Assembly: GCA_013297925.1 (NCBI GenBank)
Contig: JAAFJC010000024.1
Coordinates: 1 to 45,336 of the forward strand
Length of the DNA stretch: 45,336 bases
Direction of reading: 5' to 3'
From: Comamonadaceae bacterium
GTDB lineage: Bacteria > Pseudomonadota > Gammaproteobacteria > Burkholderiales > Burkholderiaceae_C
In this document: piece after piece, positions 16,546 through 24,626 of the stretch
Layout: every line of letters begins with the position of its first letter
Numbering within the stretch: position 1 is the first letter of the stretch
Notes under the pieces: generated by a model
What the model saw: only the letters and a program-made list of their open reading frames with translations
Told to the model about the DNA's origin: nothing
The model's database searches: none
Program-made: the position numbers and the translations under genes

Positions 16546-16731
16546 TTAGGCCTTGGATTTATCTTTGGCGGCTGGCGCTGGTGTGGGCGCGGCTTCCAGC
16601 AAATCGCCATCCGCCATGCGGCGCACGTAGTAGCCGCTCATCTCCACCTCCACCGCCTCTTCGCTGGTGATGTAGGTGCGGGGGTTGTCTTCTCGCGGCA
16701 CTTTGAGGCCGGGGGCTGCAATCAATTTCAT
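16546..16731 (-). CDS. Mu gp38-like small protein (DUF2635)
   Basis: The 61-residue product MKLIAAPGLKVPREDNPRTYITSEEAVEVEMSGYYVRRMADGDL (residues 1-44, read in parts) has the conserved LIAAPGLKVPRED opening and YYxRRxADGDL of the DUF2635/gp38 family. Such proteins precede the sheath gene in Mu-like phages; their function is unknown. Confidence 0.88.
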   Translation of the reverse strand: MKLIAAPGLKVPREDNPRTYITSEEAVEVEMSGYYVRRMADGDLLEAAPTPAPAAKDKSKA

Positions 16732-16751
16732 AGCGGTGTCTTTCAGTGGGC

Positions 16752-17333
16752 TTAAGGGTTTCGCGTGGTCACAAGATCGGAGGTATCGGTCACTTCATCG
16801 CCGGGCTTAATCAGATAGTTCAGCCCCACCGTCACGAGCTCGCCGGGGCGCATCAGCTCTTCGGGTGGCAGCTCTTCCATCCAGCTGGTGGAGAACTGCT
16901 GCGCATAGATGGCCACTGCATCGCGCCCAGCCATCGTCTTGGCCACCGAGCGCACAGCGCCAGGCTCTAGCTGCTGAATGGCCAGGCCGAGCTTTTGGCC
17001 GGAGAGCGCGAGCTTGGCGCGCTCGATCAGCTCATACACACCCACGTCTTGGTCTGCGCTTGCATCGTTCAAGCGCCGGTCGTTGTCGTTCAAATGGCGC
17101 TGGGCTGAGAGCACTTCAAAGTTGGCGCTATAGATGTAGGTGCGCTTGCCCGTTTTCTTCACGCTCGTGATGGCGTCGAATGTCACCCATTGCGCAGGCA
17201 GGGTGCGCACATAGGCAAAGGTCTCATCATCGAGCTGCGCGCCATAGCTCTCCACCGTCACGCCAGCAGGCGTAAGCAGCTCACGCAGGCGCTCGCGCAT
17301 GGCCAGCTCAATCTGGCGCACCGGGCTGCTCAC
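16752..17333 (-). CDS. Mu gp37-like tail terminator-type protein
   Basis: This 193-residue protein fits the gp37 family: VRQIELAMRERLREL at the start, YGAQLDDET, and MRPGELVTVGLNYLIKPGDE near the end. Position between gp36 and gp38 agrees. It probably acts in the neck or at the tail end. It starts at GTG (17333), overlapping the gp36 stop. Confidence 0.85.
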   Translation of the reverse strand: MSSPVRQIELAMRERLRELLTPAGVTVESYGAQLDDETFAYVRTLPAQWVTFDAITSVKKTGKRTYIYSANFEVLSAQRHLNDNDRRLNDASADQDVGVYELIERAKLALSGQKLGLAIQQLEPGAVRSVAKTMAGRDAVAIYAQQFSTSWMEELPPEELMRPGELVTVGLNYLIKPGDEVTDTSDLVTTRNP

Positions 17334-17782
17334 AGCACGGCCCCCATGTTGTCAAAGGTCTTGGGCTGCGTCACCACCGCCCAAGCCCCGCCCAGCGGTG
17401 CAGCGCCGCCGCTGCCGGCCAAGGCGTATTCGCCCAGAGCAGCCTTGCCATCCATCACATCGCGCAACCAGCTGATCGCATCTTTGTAGCGATTACGAAT
17501 TTCTTCTGTGGCCATGATCTCCGTGCCGCAGGCGCAGTAGCGCGCAATATCAATCACGCGCAGCTTGAGCGCGGGCGGCGCAATGGCCGCTTGGCCATTG
17601 GCATCCACCAAAGGCAGCGCATAGCGGCGGCGGATGTAGCCATTGGCCACATCAGAGGCCTCCAGCAGCAAGCGCGTGAGCTCAGCGGTGTTGGGCTGGC
17701 CCGTTTTGTCACGATCACTGATCGCCGTGGCTTCGCGCATGCCCAGGCGGTCAATCAGATCTTGTGGCGTGCAGTAGCTCAT
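17330..17782 (-). CDS. Mu gp36-like neck protein (DUF1320)
   Basis: The 150-residue protein has the DUF1320 signature: MSYCTPQDLIDRLG, then DVANGYIRRRYALPL and LKLRVIDIARYCACG. Gp36 proteins are thought to be head-tail connectors. It overlaps gp37 by 4 bp. Position and sequence agree well with Mu. Confidence 0.9.
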   Translation of the reverse strand: MSYCTPQDLIDRLGMREATAISDRDKTGQPNTAELTRLLLEASDVANGYIRRRYALPLVDANGQAAIAPPALKLRVIDIARYCACGTEIMATEEIRNRYKDAISWLRDVMDGKAALGEYALAGSGGAAPLGGAWAVVTQPKTFDNMGAVL

Positions 17783-17892
17783 GGCAGGTGTGGGGAATTG
17801 GAAGGCGGTTTAAATGGGGTGCAGGGCACTTAAAAAAGGCGGCAGGCTGGTGGGCTTGCCGCCTTGAATCAGAGTCCTAAAACTTCAGGGGC

Positions 17893-18129
17893 TCAGGATT
17901 TCTTCTCGGCAGCGGCCTTGGCAGCGGCAGCTTCGGCCTCTTGCTCGGCTTTGAGCTCGGCCTTGAGCTTCTCGCGCTGCTCGGCCTCTTGCTTGGCTTG
18001 CTTATCGCTGATGCTCTCCACCACATCGGGCATGCCCGCAGCGGTGTCGGCATCGAGCTCGACGGTTTGGCCAATGCTGTAAGCCTTGCCATCGTGGTGC
18101 AAGGGGCTTTTGACTTTGTATTTGGGCAT
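17893..18129 (-). CDS. small gp35-like protein with charged coiled-coil tail
   Basis: The 78-residue product starts MPKYKVKSPLHHDGKAYSIGQTVELDADTA (first 30 residues, read in parts), a small beta domain common between the major capsid and gp36 genes in Mu-like phages. The second half is a continuous Glu/Lys/Ala helix (KQAKQEAEQREKLKAEL...AAAEKKS). AGGAG lies upstream of the ATG at 18129; the frame continues upstream but without homology or SD. Confidence 0.8.
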   Translation of the reverse strand: MPKYKVKSPLHHDGKAYSIGQTVELDADTAAGMPDVVESISDKQAKQEAEQREKLKAELKAEQEAEAAAAKAAAEKKS

Positions 18130-18185
18130 GGTGTGCTCCTGTGAGTTGGGTTTGAAATGAATGAGCGGCGGGCTGGTGTTGGCGC

Positions 18186-19148
18186 TTACGCCACAGCGTT
18201 TTGGAAGAATGCGCCCACTTCTTGGAAGCTCACGAGCTCCTTCACATGCTCGCCCACGCGCACGATCTGGCCGCCGTCCAGGCCAATCTTCGGATCGAAA
18301 ATCGTGCCGCCCACTTTGCTGCCCCATTGCGCCGTGAAGCCAAAGGTCGGCAAAGCGCCTCGGGTGTTGCGCACGTTCTTGTCGATGCGCATGAAAGCCG
18401 CATGCTTGCCCCAGAGGCGGCCATAGGCTGATGCCTGGCCTTTCTTGTTGCTCGCCGCAAAGGCTTCGCCGATGTACAGCTCATCGAGCTCGAGCAAATC
18501 AGCCAAAGCTCGCGTGACCACTGCGCCGGAAGCGCTGACTGCCGCACCCGTGCCGCTGTTGCCCAGCACAGCCGCCACCACTTTGGGATGCATGCGAAGA
18601 CGCGTGTAAACCGCGCGGCCCAAGATGCCCACATTGGGGCGCACGAGCATGTTGTCATACATGCCCAGGATGGCGCTCAGCGGGTCGCTGTTGGCGTAAT
18701 CGTTCCACTGGCTCGTGCCGGAAAGCGTGGTGCGCAGTGCGGGGGTGTAGGTGTTGAGGCCGAAGTACAAATCAGCCACGCGCTTCTCGCGCGCCAGATC
18801 CATCAAGATCGATGTGCCTTCGGCTGCGCGGCCTAAAGGATCGACGTTGGTGCCTTCGGCATTCTTGATGTCCTTGTTAGGCACAGGATCGTCCAGGCCA
18901 TAGTCCTCCGTGCTGTCGAGCACGTCAGTTGCGCCGAACTCCACTTGGTTGGGCGCGCTGGTGCGGCCGACCTTGACATCCTGAATCTGAAACATCTCTT
19001 CAGTGGTCATCTTGGTGTAGTAGAACTTCTCGCTGTCCACCGGGATGCGGGGGCAAACGAGGTCGGCAATCATGCCCATTGGCTTCACAGCCATTGCGAT
19101 TTGCGTCAAGCGAGGCTGGACTTGAAAGGGTGCGGTGTTGTTGCTCAT
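18186..19148 (-). CDS. major capsid protein
   Basis: The 320-residue product fits the capsid position after the decoration gene. Its start (FQVQPRLTQIAMAVKPMGMIADLVCPRIPV) matches a family of major capsid proteins that open with LTxIAxAYxxxxxIADxVxPRVPV. It differs from the sequence of Mu gpT, so the head module has another origin from the Mu-like tail. HK97 fold is expected. The middle contains ELDELYIGEAFAAS and the C-terminus GGQIVRVGEHVKELV. Confidence 0.88.
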   Translation of the reverse strand: MSNNTAPFQVQPRLTQIAMAVKPMGMIADLVCPRIPVDSEKFYYTKMTTEEMFQIQDVKVGRTSAPNQVEFGATDVLDSTEDYGLDDPVPNKDIKNAEGTNVDPLGRAAEGTSILMDLAREKRVADLYFGLNTYTPALRTTLSGTSQWNDYANSDPLSAILGMYDNMLVRPNVGILGRAVYTRLRMHPKVVAAVLGNSGTGAAVSASGAVVTRALADLLELDELYIGEAFAASNKKGQASAYGRLWGKHAAFMRIDKNVRNTRGALPTFGFTAQWGSKVGGTIFDPKIGLDGGQIVRVGEHVKELVSFQEVGAFFQNAVA

Positions 19149-19196
19149 GGAGGCTCCGTGTGTTGGGTTGAAATCAGGGGGCGATCAAGTGGGTGA

Positions 19197-19574
19197 TCAA
19201 CCTTGCATGCTGCCGGGCGCGAGCATGAAAGAGCCGATGTCGCCCAGCACGCCGGCCACCTCCGCGTGGCCGATGATGCGCACGTTGGCGCCACCCGCAG
19301 GCGCAGCCACAACGGCGCGGCCTACTGCATCGCTGGTGAGCGGATCGCCTTGCGCCACCGTGCCGCCGTATTCAACTTCCACAATGCCGCTGCGCCAAAT
19401 GTCTAAGCGATCACCAATCACAGGCGCGTTGACGCGATCAGACACGCCAATAATCTTGTCAGTGGCGGCCACAGCGGGCGTGACCTCGCCATCCACCGCC
19501 GTGAATTTCACGAGGCGATAGGCCGCGATCACCGCCGCAGCGATGTAGGTTTTGGATAAGCCGGGGTTGCGCAT
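19197..19574 (-). CDS. capsid decoration-type protein (DUF2190-like)
   Basis: The 125-residue protein lies between protease/scaffold and major capsid genes, where head decoration or cement proteins are encoded. The sequence is beta-rich with repeated Gly and Ala (VEYGGTVAQGDPLTSDAVGRAVVAAPAGG) as in DUF2190-type cement proteins. SD AGGAG precedes the ATG. Confidence 0.75.
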   Translation of the reverse strand: MRNPGLSKTYIAAAVIAAYRLVKFTAVDGEVTPAVAATDKIIGVSDRVNAPVIGDRLDIWRSGIVEVEYGGTVAQGDPLTSDAVGRAVVAAPAGGANVRIIGHAEVAGVLGDIGSFMLAPGSMQG

Positions 19575-19599
19575 GGGTTGCTCCTAAAAGTGGCTGTGT

Positions 19600-19619
19600 G
19601 GGGTGGGTTGGGTGTTGGG
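19600..19619 (+). other. G-quadruplex-type G-run motif
   Basis: The + strand has GGGG, GGG, GGG, GGG separated by T, TT and TGTT, which satisfies the simple G-quadruplex pattern. It lies in the gap between the decoration gene and the protease gene; the leftward mRNA would be C-rich here. Function is unknown. Confidence 0.4.
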
Positions 19620-19634
19620 TGGTTGGTTCGGCGC

Positions 19635-20111
19635 TCAGGCTTGGTCTTTGCCAGCGTTCACGGCATCCACCGCTTCAGCAAAGCTGAGTGAGCCGCCTTC
19701 GGCTTCGCGCTTGGCCTTGTAAGCGCGGGCGCGATCGGCCATTTCTTTGTCGGTGGGCACATCGCTGCCAGCGCCGGCCTTGGCCTTGGTGGCGTGCTCG
19801 CTGAAGCTCACCATCGGCGCGAGAGATTCCAGCGCGGCGCGTAGCGCTTGGCCCAGCGGCTGAGCGGCATCGCCTTCGCCGAAGCTCAGCGCCTCGCCTT
19901 CTTTGGCGGGCGCAGCCAGATGCGAGAGCGTGGCCACCAGCACATCTTTGTTACCTGTAGGCCACTTGGCCGCAGCGATTAAGCCATCCGCAAAGCTGGC
20001 GGACTCCGCGTTGCGCGCATCCGCTTCCATCTTGGCTTGCTTGGCTTCGAGCGCGGCATTGCGCTCATTCGCCGCAGCCAGCTCAGCGGCCAGTTGTTCG
20101 GGGGTTTTCAT
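19635..20111 (-). CDS. nested scaffold protein (Mu gpZ-like), internal start
   Basis: An in-frame ATG (MKTPEQLAAELAAANERNAA) at residue 230 of the protease is preceded by GGAGAA at good distance, and starts exactly where the helical scaffold begins. The 158-residue product would be the free scaffold around which the prohead forms. Mu encodes Z this way within I; here it is inferred. Confidence 0.65.
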   Translation of the reverse strand: MKTPEQLAAELAAANERNAALEAKQAKMEADARNAESASFADGLIAAAKWPTGNKDVLVATLSHLAAPAKEGEALSFGEGDAAQPLGQALRAALESLAPMVSFSEHATKAKAGAGSDVPTDKEMADRARAYKAKREAEGGSLSFAEAVDAVNAGKDQA

Positions 20112-20798
20112 AGAGGGGTTCTCCGGGGTTGAAAGAGGTTTTGAATTGGCTTGTGAGCCGGGATCAGCAAAGCTGTTGATAGTTGGTGCAGCTTCATCAC
20201 GCGGCTGCATGTCGGCGCGCTGGGCGGTCTCGCTCATGCTGTTGATTTCCCACGAGGGTGCGATTTGGTCGGCCTTCTCCAGCCCCAGCGTCTCGATCAA
20301 GTGATCGCGCCAGCGGCCAAACATGCGGCTGATTGAGAGGCCAAAATGCCCCGGCAAATCACCGAAGGAAATCTCAGCCGTCACCAGCTCCGAATCATCG
20401 GCAAAGCTGGCCAGCTTCAAGCCTTTCACGGCCGGGGGCATTGCGCCCAAGAAGCCGATATCGCGCAAATAGTATTCGCCTGGTGTTGGATTGTTGGCGC
20501 TCTTGGGTGTGTAAAAACGTGCGCTGACCTTGCGGAATGCGCCCGTCTTGCGCATCGCCTCGAAATCCGTGTTCACCAAATGCTCTTCGGCGCTTAGCGC
20601 ATCATCACCAAAACTCAAGCCCTTCACCCAGCCAAACGCGGGCGCATCATGCGCAGGGTGGCCGATGATGATCGGGGCTTCGTGCAGTGCAGGGTCGTAG
20701 CGGCTGGCGATGCCGCGCAATTGTTCCTCACTGAAGGAAACGCTCACGCCTTCCATGCTCGTTACATGTTTGTCTTTCAGAAAGATTTGATATCGCAT
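19635..20798 (-). CDS. head maturation protease (Mu gpI-like) with scaffold part
   Basis: This 387-residue protein has an N-terminal Mu I-type protease domain (GVSVSFSEEQLRGIASRYDP, APIIIGHPAHDAPAFGWVKGL split, and LRDIGFLGAMPPAVKGL). A long helical, Gln/Glu/Ala-rich scaffold domain follows from about residue 230. The active serine cannot be placed with certainty. ATG at 20798 was chosen; a GTG at 20807 would add three residues. A nested start at 20111 probably yields the free scaffold. A palindrome lies 39 bp upstream. Confidence 0.9.
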   Translation of the reverse strand: MRYQIFLKDKHVTSMEGVSVSFSEEQLRGIASRYDPALHEAPIIIGHPAHDAPAFGWVKGLSFGDDALSAEEHLVNTDFEAMRKTGAFRKVSARFYTPKSANNPTPGEYYLRDIGFLGAMPPAVKGLKLASFADDSELVTAEISFGDLPGHFGLSISRMFGRWRDHLIETLGLEKADQIAPSWEINSMSETAQRADMQPRDEAAPTINSFADPGSQANSKPLSTPENPSMKTPEQLAAELAAANERNAALEAKQAKMEADARNAESASFADGLIAAAKWPTGNKDVLVATLSHLAAPAKEGEALSFGEGDAAQPLGQALRAALESLAPMVSFSEHATKAKAGAGSDVPTDKEMADRARAYKAKREAEGGSLSFAEAVDAVNAGKDQA

Positions 20799-20836
20799 GC
20801 ACCGCACTGTGCCTGCGATGCGCTGCGTTGAAGAGC

Positions 20837-20850
20837 GTGACGCGCGTCAC
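20837..20850. promoter_or_regulatory. dyad GTGAC-N4-GTCAC upstream of the protease gene
   Basis: GTGACGCGCGTCAC is a perfect palindrome (16 bp with flanking C and G). Its near edge is 39 bp from the protease ATG. A matching dyad lies 39 bp from the endolysin start. It may be an activator or repressor site. Confidence 0.45.
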
Positions 20851-20876
20851 GTCTTGCGGGTAATTGCGCGGGGGCT

Positions 20877-21449
20877 TTAGCTCAACAGGCCGTTGGCCGC
20901 GAGTGCTTTGTTGTAATGCCGCTGAGATGCTAGCACGATGGCGCGCATATCGCGTGGCGCGAGCTTGAGGAAGGGGCGCGCTGGTATGTTGCTGCCGGGG
21001 TGATTGACTTGGCGCACCACGATGCCACCAAAGCTGAGGGCGCGCTTGAATTTAGGCCGAATGACATGCGGCTTGGTTTTTCCGCCAAACTGATGGATCG
21101 CTGCATAAACCAAATTCGAGCCCACCACAGCTTGCATGTTGCTGCTGCTCATCTGCACTGAGCCCTTCAAGATGCCGGTATCGCCCAAGATCATGCCCGC
21201 CGAGCGCGGCTGCACCTTGCCGCCTTTGGCCAAATTCTTCCACTGCCCGCCCATCGCTTTAGAAAGCTGCGTGGAGGGCGCAAGGGCTTTCCATGCCGGC
21301 CGCCCTTGCTCCTGAAAGTTCACCATCACAGCAGCATGCATGATGCCCGCGATGTTGCCCATCAGCGGTGAGGTGTTTTGCATCACATTGGCCGCGCGGC
21401 GCATCGCGCTAAGCACGGGGCTGTAGTCGAGCTTGGCAACAATGATCAT
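20877..21449 (-). CDS. virion morphogenesis protein (Mu gp31/gpG-like)
   Basis: The 190-residue product belongs to the phage virion morphogenesis family (Mu gpG, P2 gpS-like). The pattern NFQEQGRPAWKALAPSTQ, LGDTGILKGSVQ and IHQFGGKTK..RPFLKL is typical. It is a tail completion or head-tail joining protein. The gene follows gp30, after a 98-bp gap that holds the tRNA-like sequence. Confidence 0.9.
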   Translation of the reverse strand: MIIVAKLDYSPVLSAMRRAANVMQNTSPLMGNIAGIMHAAVMVNFQEQGRPAWKALAPSTQLSKAMGGQWKNLAKGGKVQPRSAGMILGDTGILKGSVQMSSSNMQAVVGSNLVYAAIHQFGGKTKPHVIRPKFKRALSFGGIVVRQVNHPGSNIPARPFLKLAPRDMRAIVLASQRHYNKALAANGLLS

Positions 21450-21467
21450 GGTGTTTTACAATGCATA

Positions 21468-21543
21468 TGTGGGTGTACCCCGATTGGCAAGGGGCAGGCA
21501 GCGCAAGCGGCCTGTGATGTGAGTTCGATTCTCACCCCCACAA
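21468..21543 (+). tRNA. tRNA-like sequence, no usable anticodon loop (degenerate or mimic)
   Basis: The + strand folds like a tRNA. Acceptor TGTGGGT/CCCCACA has six pairs and one mismatch. D-arm CCCC-GATTGGCAA-GGGG includes the GG of the D-loop. T-arm GTGAG-TTCGATT-CTCAC is perfect with the canonical TTCGA loop. A 4-base variable region, TGAT, is present. The middle arm is CAGGC/GCCTG, but it encloses AGCGCAAGCG, which can close on a GCAA tetraloop, so there is no 7-base anticodon loop. CCA is not encoded. It runs opposite to the late genes, in the only sizeable gap there. A tRNA relic or a structural mimic are both possible. Confidence 0.5.
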
Positions 21544-21547
21544 CCCT

Positions 21548-22879
21548 CTATTTGCTTGACCAGATCACTTGCGCCTTCGCAAGCACATCGCGCGCCGTCT
21601 CGGCATTCATCACTCCGCCGCTCTCAATCAGATTCTCTACGCGCCTAGCAGCGGCCTGCTTCACCGTTTCATTCAGCGAGAGCGCCAGCTTGCCGGCCTG
21701 CCCCGGCAAATCAAACCAGAGCACCAAGCGCCCGCGATCTAGCGTCACGCTGCGCGGCCCATCAAACAAATTCGCGGGTAGATTCATGAGCCAAGCCTCA
21801 GGCAATGGCGCTTTCTTGGCTGTGCGCAGCATATGCGCCACCTGGCGATCCAGGATGCTGATCACCGCCGTTTGCAGCACCACACCATTGGCCTGCGCTG
21901 CCGCCACCACATCGGGGAAGAGCGCGCCCACATAAAACAATTCACCGCGCGGCTTGATCACATCGCTGGCGCCCTTGGCAATCATGGGTTTAGCAAATGA
22001 TTTCCAAGACTCGGTTAGATCATCAATCACCGCCGGCCGCTGCAAGTGGCGGTAGGCCGCCAGCGCACCCAGCTCGGCAGGCAAGTCGCTGGCTTTATCC
22101 AAAGCCGTCTTGACCAATGCGCGCTGCCAATCCGCGCCGGGGGCTTGGTCAAAGCCCGGATCAGGGCGAAAGCGGCCATCAGGCAAGCTCTTGTCCACCA
22201 GCTCCGTGACGGTGCGCTCGCCGCCTCCTGACGCTGGCACATTCACCTTGCGTGTTTGCGCCAGCGGCGTGCCTGGGATATTGTCCGGATCGTCATAGTA
22301 GTAAATACACATGCAGCGGCAGCCAAAGCCATTCCTCGGTTTCACGGCATTCGCGCCCGCATCATCCATGCGGAAGATTCGGCCATGCAAAGCGCGATGC
22401 GCCGGGCGTGTGCGTGAATCCAAAATAGCGCTGTATTGCCAGCGCGTCGCTCCCGAGGCCACAGCCTGCGCTTCTTTGGCCGCCGCATAAGCGCTGGCCA
22501 TGTGCTCACGATGGATGAATTTAAGGCGGCTATACGTGAGCCCCTTGCCATCTGCAGCAATCTCGCCCGTGGCAGCATCTACCGCGCCCTTGGCCACGCG
22601 CGCATTCTTGCCCCACCAGCCCGCCGCCTGCAGCTTGGGCTGCAAGCCATCAACAAATTGAGCCGCACTCTGGCCTTGAGCCATTGATTTAATCAGCGCG
22701 GCATGAATATCGCGCGTCACTGAAAGCTGCGTCACGCCCGCGATAGCGATGGCATGCTGGCGCGCTGCCGCCTCAGCGCTGCGCCAATCAGTGGCCACCG
22801 CCACGCCCATCGAGCGCAGGTAGCTCACCGCCGCCTTGGGCTCTAGCCCAATGGCAAAGCCCACATCCAAATCACTCAC
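21548..22879 (-). CDS. head morphogenesis protein (Mu gp30/gpF, SPP1 gp7-like)
   Basis: The 443-residue minor head protein has the SPP1 gp7/Mu F domain with ILDSRTRPAHRALHGRIF and the C-terminal cap RNGFGCRCMCIYY. It acts in prohead assembly near the portal. I chose GTG at 22879, which overlaps the portal stop by 8 bp and has AAGG upstream, because the homologous region begins soon after (VSDLDVGFAIGL); a TTG at 22933 opens the frame earlier. Confidence 0.88.
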   Translation of the reverse strand: MSDLDVGFAIGLEPKAAVSYLRSMGVAVATDWRSAEAAARQHAIAIAGVTQLSVTRDIHAALIKSMAQGQSAAQFVDGLQPKLQAAGWWGKNARVAKGAVDAATGEIAADGKGLTYSRLKFIHREHMASAYAAAKEAQAVASGATRWQYSAILDSRTRPAHRALHGRIFRMDDAGANAVKPRNGFGCRCMCIYYYDDPDNIPGTPLAQTRKVNVPASGGGERTVTELVDKSLPDGRFRPDPGFDQAPGADWQRALVKTALDKASDLPAELGALAAYRHLQRPAVIDDLTESWKSFAKPMIAKGASDVIKPRGELFYVGALFPDVVAAAQANGVVLQTAVISILDRQVAHMLRTAKKAPLPEAWLMNLPANLFDGPRSVTLDRGRLVLWFDLPGQAGKLALSLNETVKQAAARRVENLIESGGVMNAETARDVLAKAQVIWSSK

Positions 22880-24455
22880 TGGCAGCCGCCTTGTCTGCCT
22901 GAGCGCGAGCGCGGCCCAGCAAATCAGCCACAAACAAGGCCCGCGTGAGCTGCTCTTCTAGCGCGCTCGAATCCATCTCAGGATAGGCCTGCTGCAAAGC
23001 CGCCATCACATCTTCGGGGCTTTGTGCGGATGAGATCGCTTGGAGCACCGGCGCGAGCAGCTTGTCCATCGCCGCTTGCAAGCTCTCTGGCTTGATGCCA
23101 TTGGCGGCTAAATCCAGCCCACGCAGATCTTCTGCGCCCGCCTCGGCCAAAGCCGCCAGATCCGCAAAGCTCAGATCATCTTCATCATCGTTCGCGCCTG
23201 GTTGCCCCGATGCTGCCCCTGCCGCACCAGGCGCAGGCTTGAGGCTTGCATCCGCAGCTTCTGCCAAGTCGCCATCTTCCAGCTTATAAGCCCGCTTGAA
23301 ATAGTCATTCGTGAAATTCGCGCCCGCGCCCTTGAGCAGCTGATCGCGCTTGGCCAAGATTTCATCAACCTCTTCCTGCTCCCAAAAGTCATAAACCGGC
23401 ACGGGAGTGCCCGGCCAGTTGACTTCGCAGATCCAGCGGATGAGCTGGTTGATGCCTGCCTTGATCATCTCGGCATCATCATCGCGCAAGCTGCGCTCCA
23501 CCTCTTGCGCCGCCTTGGCGCTGGCCAGATTCGCGCTGGCCTCGGTGCTTTGGTTGTTGCCCAGCAGCGCAATGCTGATCTCGCTGCGGCAATACATCAG
23601 CAGCTTCTCAAACATTTCGGCATTGCTGGTAGTGCTGGTGGTGAGCAGCTCCACGCTGGCATCATCCGGAATCACCGCCACCGCATCGCGCACCATCTGC
23701 GCCAGCTTGGCCGCCAGCTCATTCACTTCACCCGGCTGCGAATTGCGCGGCAGCTTGCCCACCGCCCAAGGCGTGCCGTATTTTTCGGTAAACGTCACCC
23801 AAAATTTCAGCCCGCCGCGCTTGAAAGTCACCGGCCAAAAGCATGCGCCCAGATCCGGCTCGCCATAGGGGTTCTCCCAAGAGCGCATCTTGCCCACCAC
23901 CACGAATTTCTTATCGGGCACATCCACGCCCCGCATGGAAGCCATCGGCTTGAATTTCAAGCGGCCATCCTCTGGGTCAAAAGCAAACCACTCCGATGGC
24001 TTGGCCACCACATCTAGCGGCTGCACGATGCCATCGCGCGGGCCCCACATGAGCTCGCCCACCCGGTAGCCAAAGAATGCCCCATCAATCAGCTGGCGCA
24101 CGATGCGCTGCAGATCCCAGCCGGCGAGCACGCGCTCCAAGGCCTTGACGATGCGCTTAGGGGTTGCCCGGCTGGCCTCTTGATCAAAGCCCCGCTCCAT
24201 GCCCATCACAGCAGCCGCCCGGCGGCGGCGCGCCCCCAGCACCAGCGGATCAGCCAGCAGATTGCGATACACCGCAACATCCTTGCCCATGCTTTTGAGC
24301 ACAGGATCGGGATTGGGCAGCAGGCCAAAGAAGCCAGAGAGGTCTCCAGCCGCAGATCGCGTGGCCATTTGGCTGGCCAAACCGCCCGCCAAAGGCTGCT
24401 CGCGTTGCGCAAAAGAGACAAATTCAGTGGGTGAAACGTAGATTCCGTTCGTCAT
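22872..24455 (-). CDS. portal protein (Mu gp29, DUF935)
   Basis: The 527-residue product is the portal through which DNA enters and leaves the capsid. DUF935 features include LADPLVLGARRRRAAAVMG, GAFFGYRVGELMW, EKYGTPWAVGKLP and LLGNNQSTEASANLASA. The acidic C-terminus (GANDDEDDLSFADLAALAEAG) is a common tail. It starts 171 bp after the terminase stop; that gap has an A/T-rich tract and no recognised gene. Confidence 0.94.
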   Translation of the reverse strand: MTNGIYVSPTEFVSFAQREQPLAGGLASQMATRSAAGDLSGFFGLLPNPDPVLKSMGKDVAVYRNLLADPLVLGARRRRAAAVMGMERGFDQEASRATPKRIVKALERVLAGWDLQRIVRQLIDGAFFGYRVGELMWGPRDGIVQPLDVVAKPSEWFAFDPEDGRLKFKPMASMRGVDVPDKKFVVVGKMRSWENPYGEPDLGACFWPVTFKRGGLKFWVTFTEKYGTPWAVGKLPRNSQPGEVNELAAKLAQMVRDAVAVIPDDASVELLTTSTTSNAEMFEKLLMYCRSEISIALLGNNQSTEASANLASAKAAQEVERSLRDDDAEMIKAGINQLIRWICEVNWPGTPVPVYDFWEQEEVDEILAKRDQLLKGAGANFTNDYFKRAYKLEDGDLAEAADASLKPAPGAAGAASGQPGANDDEDDLSFADLAALAEAGAEDLRGLDLAANGIKPESLQAAMDKLLAPVLQAISSAQSPEDVMAALQQAYPEMDSSALEEQLTRALFVADLLGRARAQADKAAASE

Positions 24456-24626
24456 GGCTTGCTCGCTATCTTTCTTGCCGATTCCGCGAACTTTGGCGGC
24501 TTGAGTGTTTCTTCAAATTTTTTTCTGCGGGGGTAGCCGCTTGTTTTGAAAAAACGGCTGTAACGCCCGATTTTTCAAACGTTAGCGCCCGCAAACATCC
24601 GGCGGCTGAGATCGATGCGCAGTTTT

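Noticed and set aside
15400-16755. Long + strand frame of 451 codons opposite the sheath gene
   Set aside because: It is a His/Arg/Gly-rich shadow of the sheath gene; similar long antisense frames (for example 10817-11890 and 23202-24017) reflect high GC content.
24456-24626. Small gene between terminase and portal
   Set aside because: A minus frame exists but it overlaps the terminase end, has low-complexity content and no SD.
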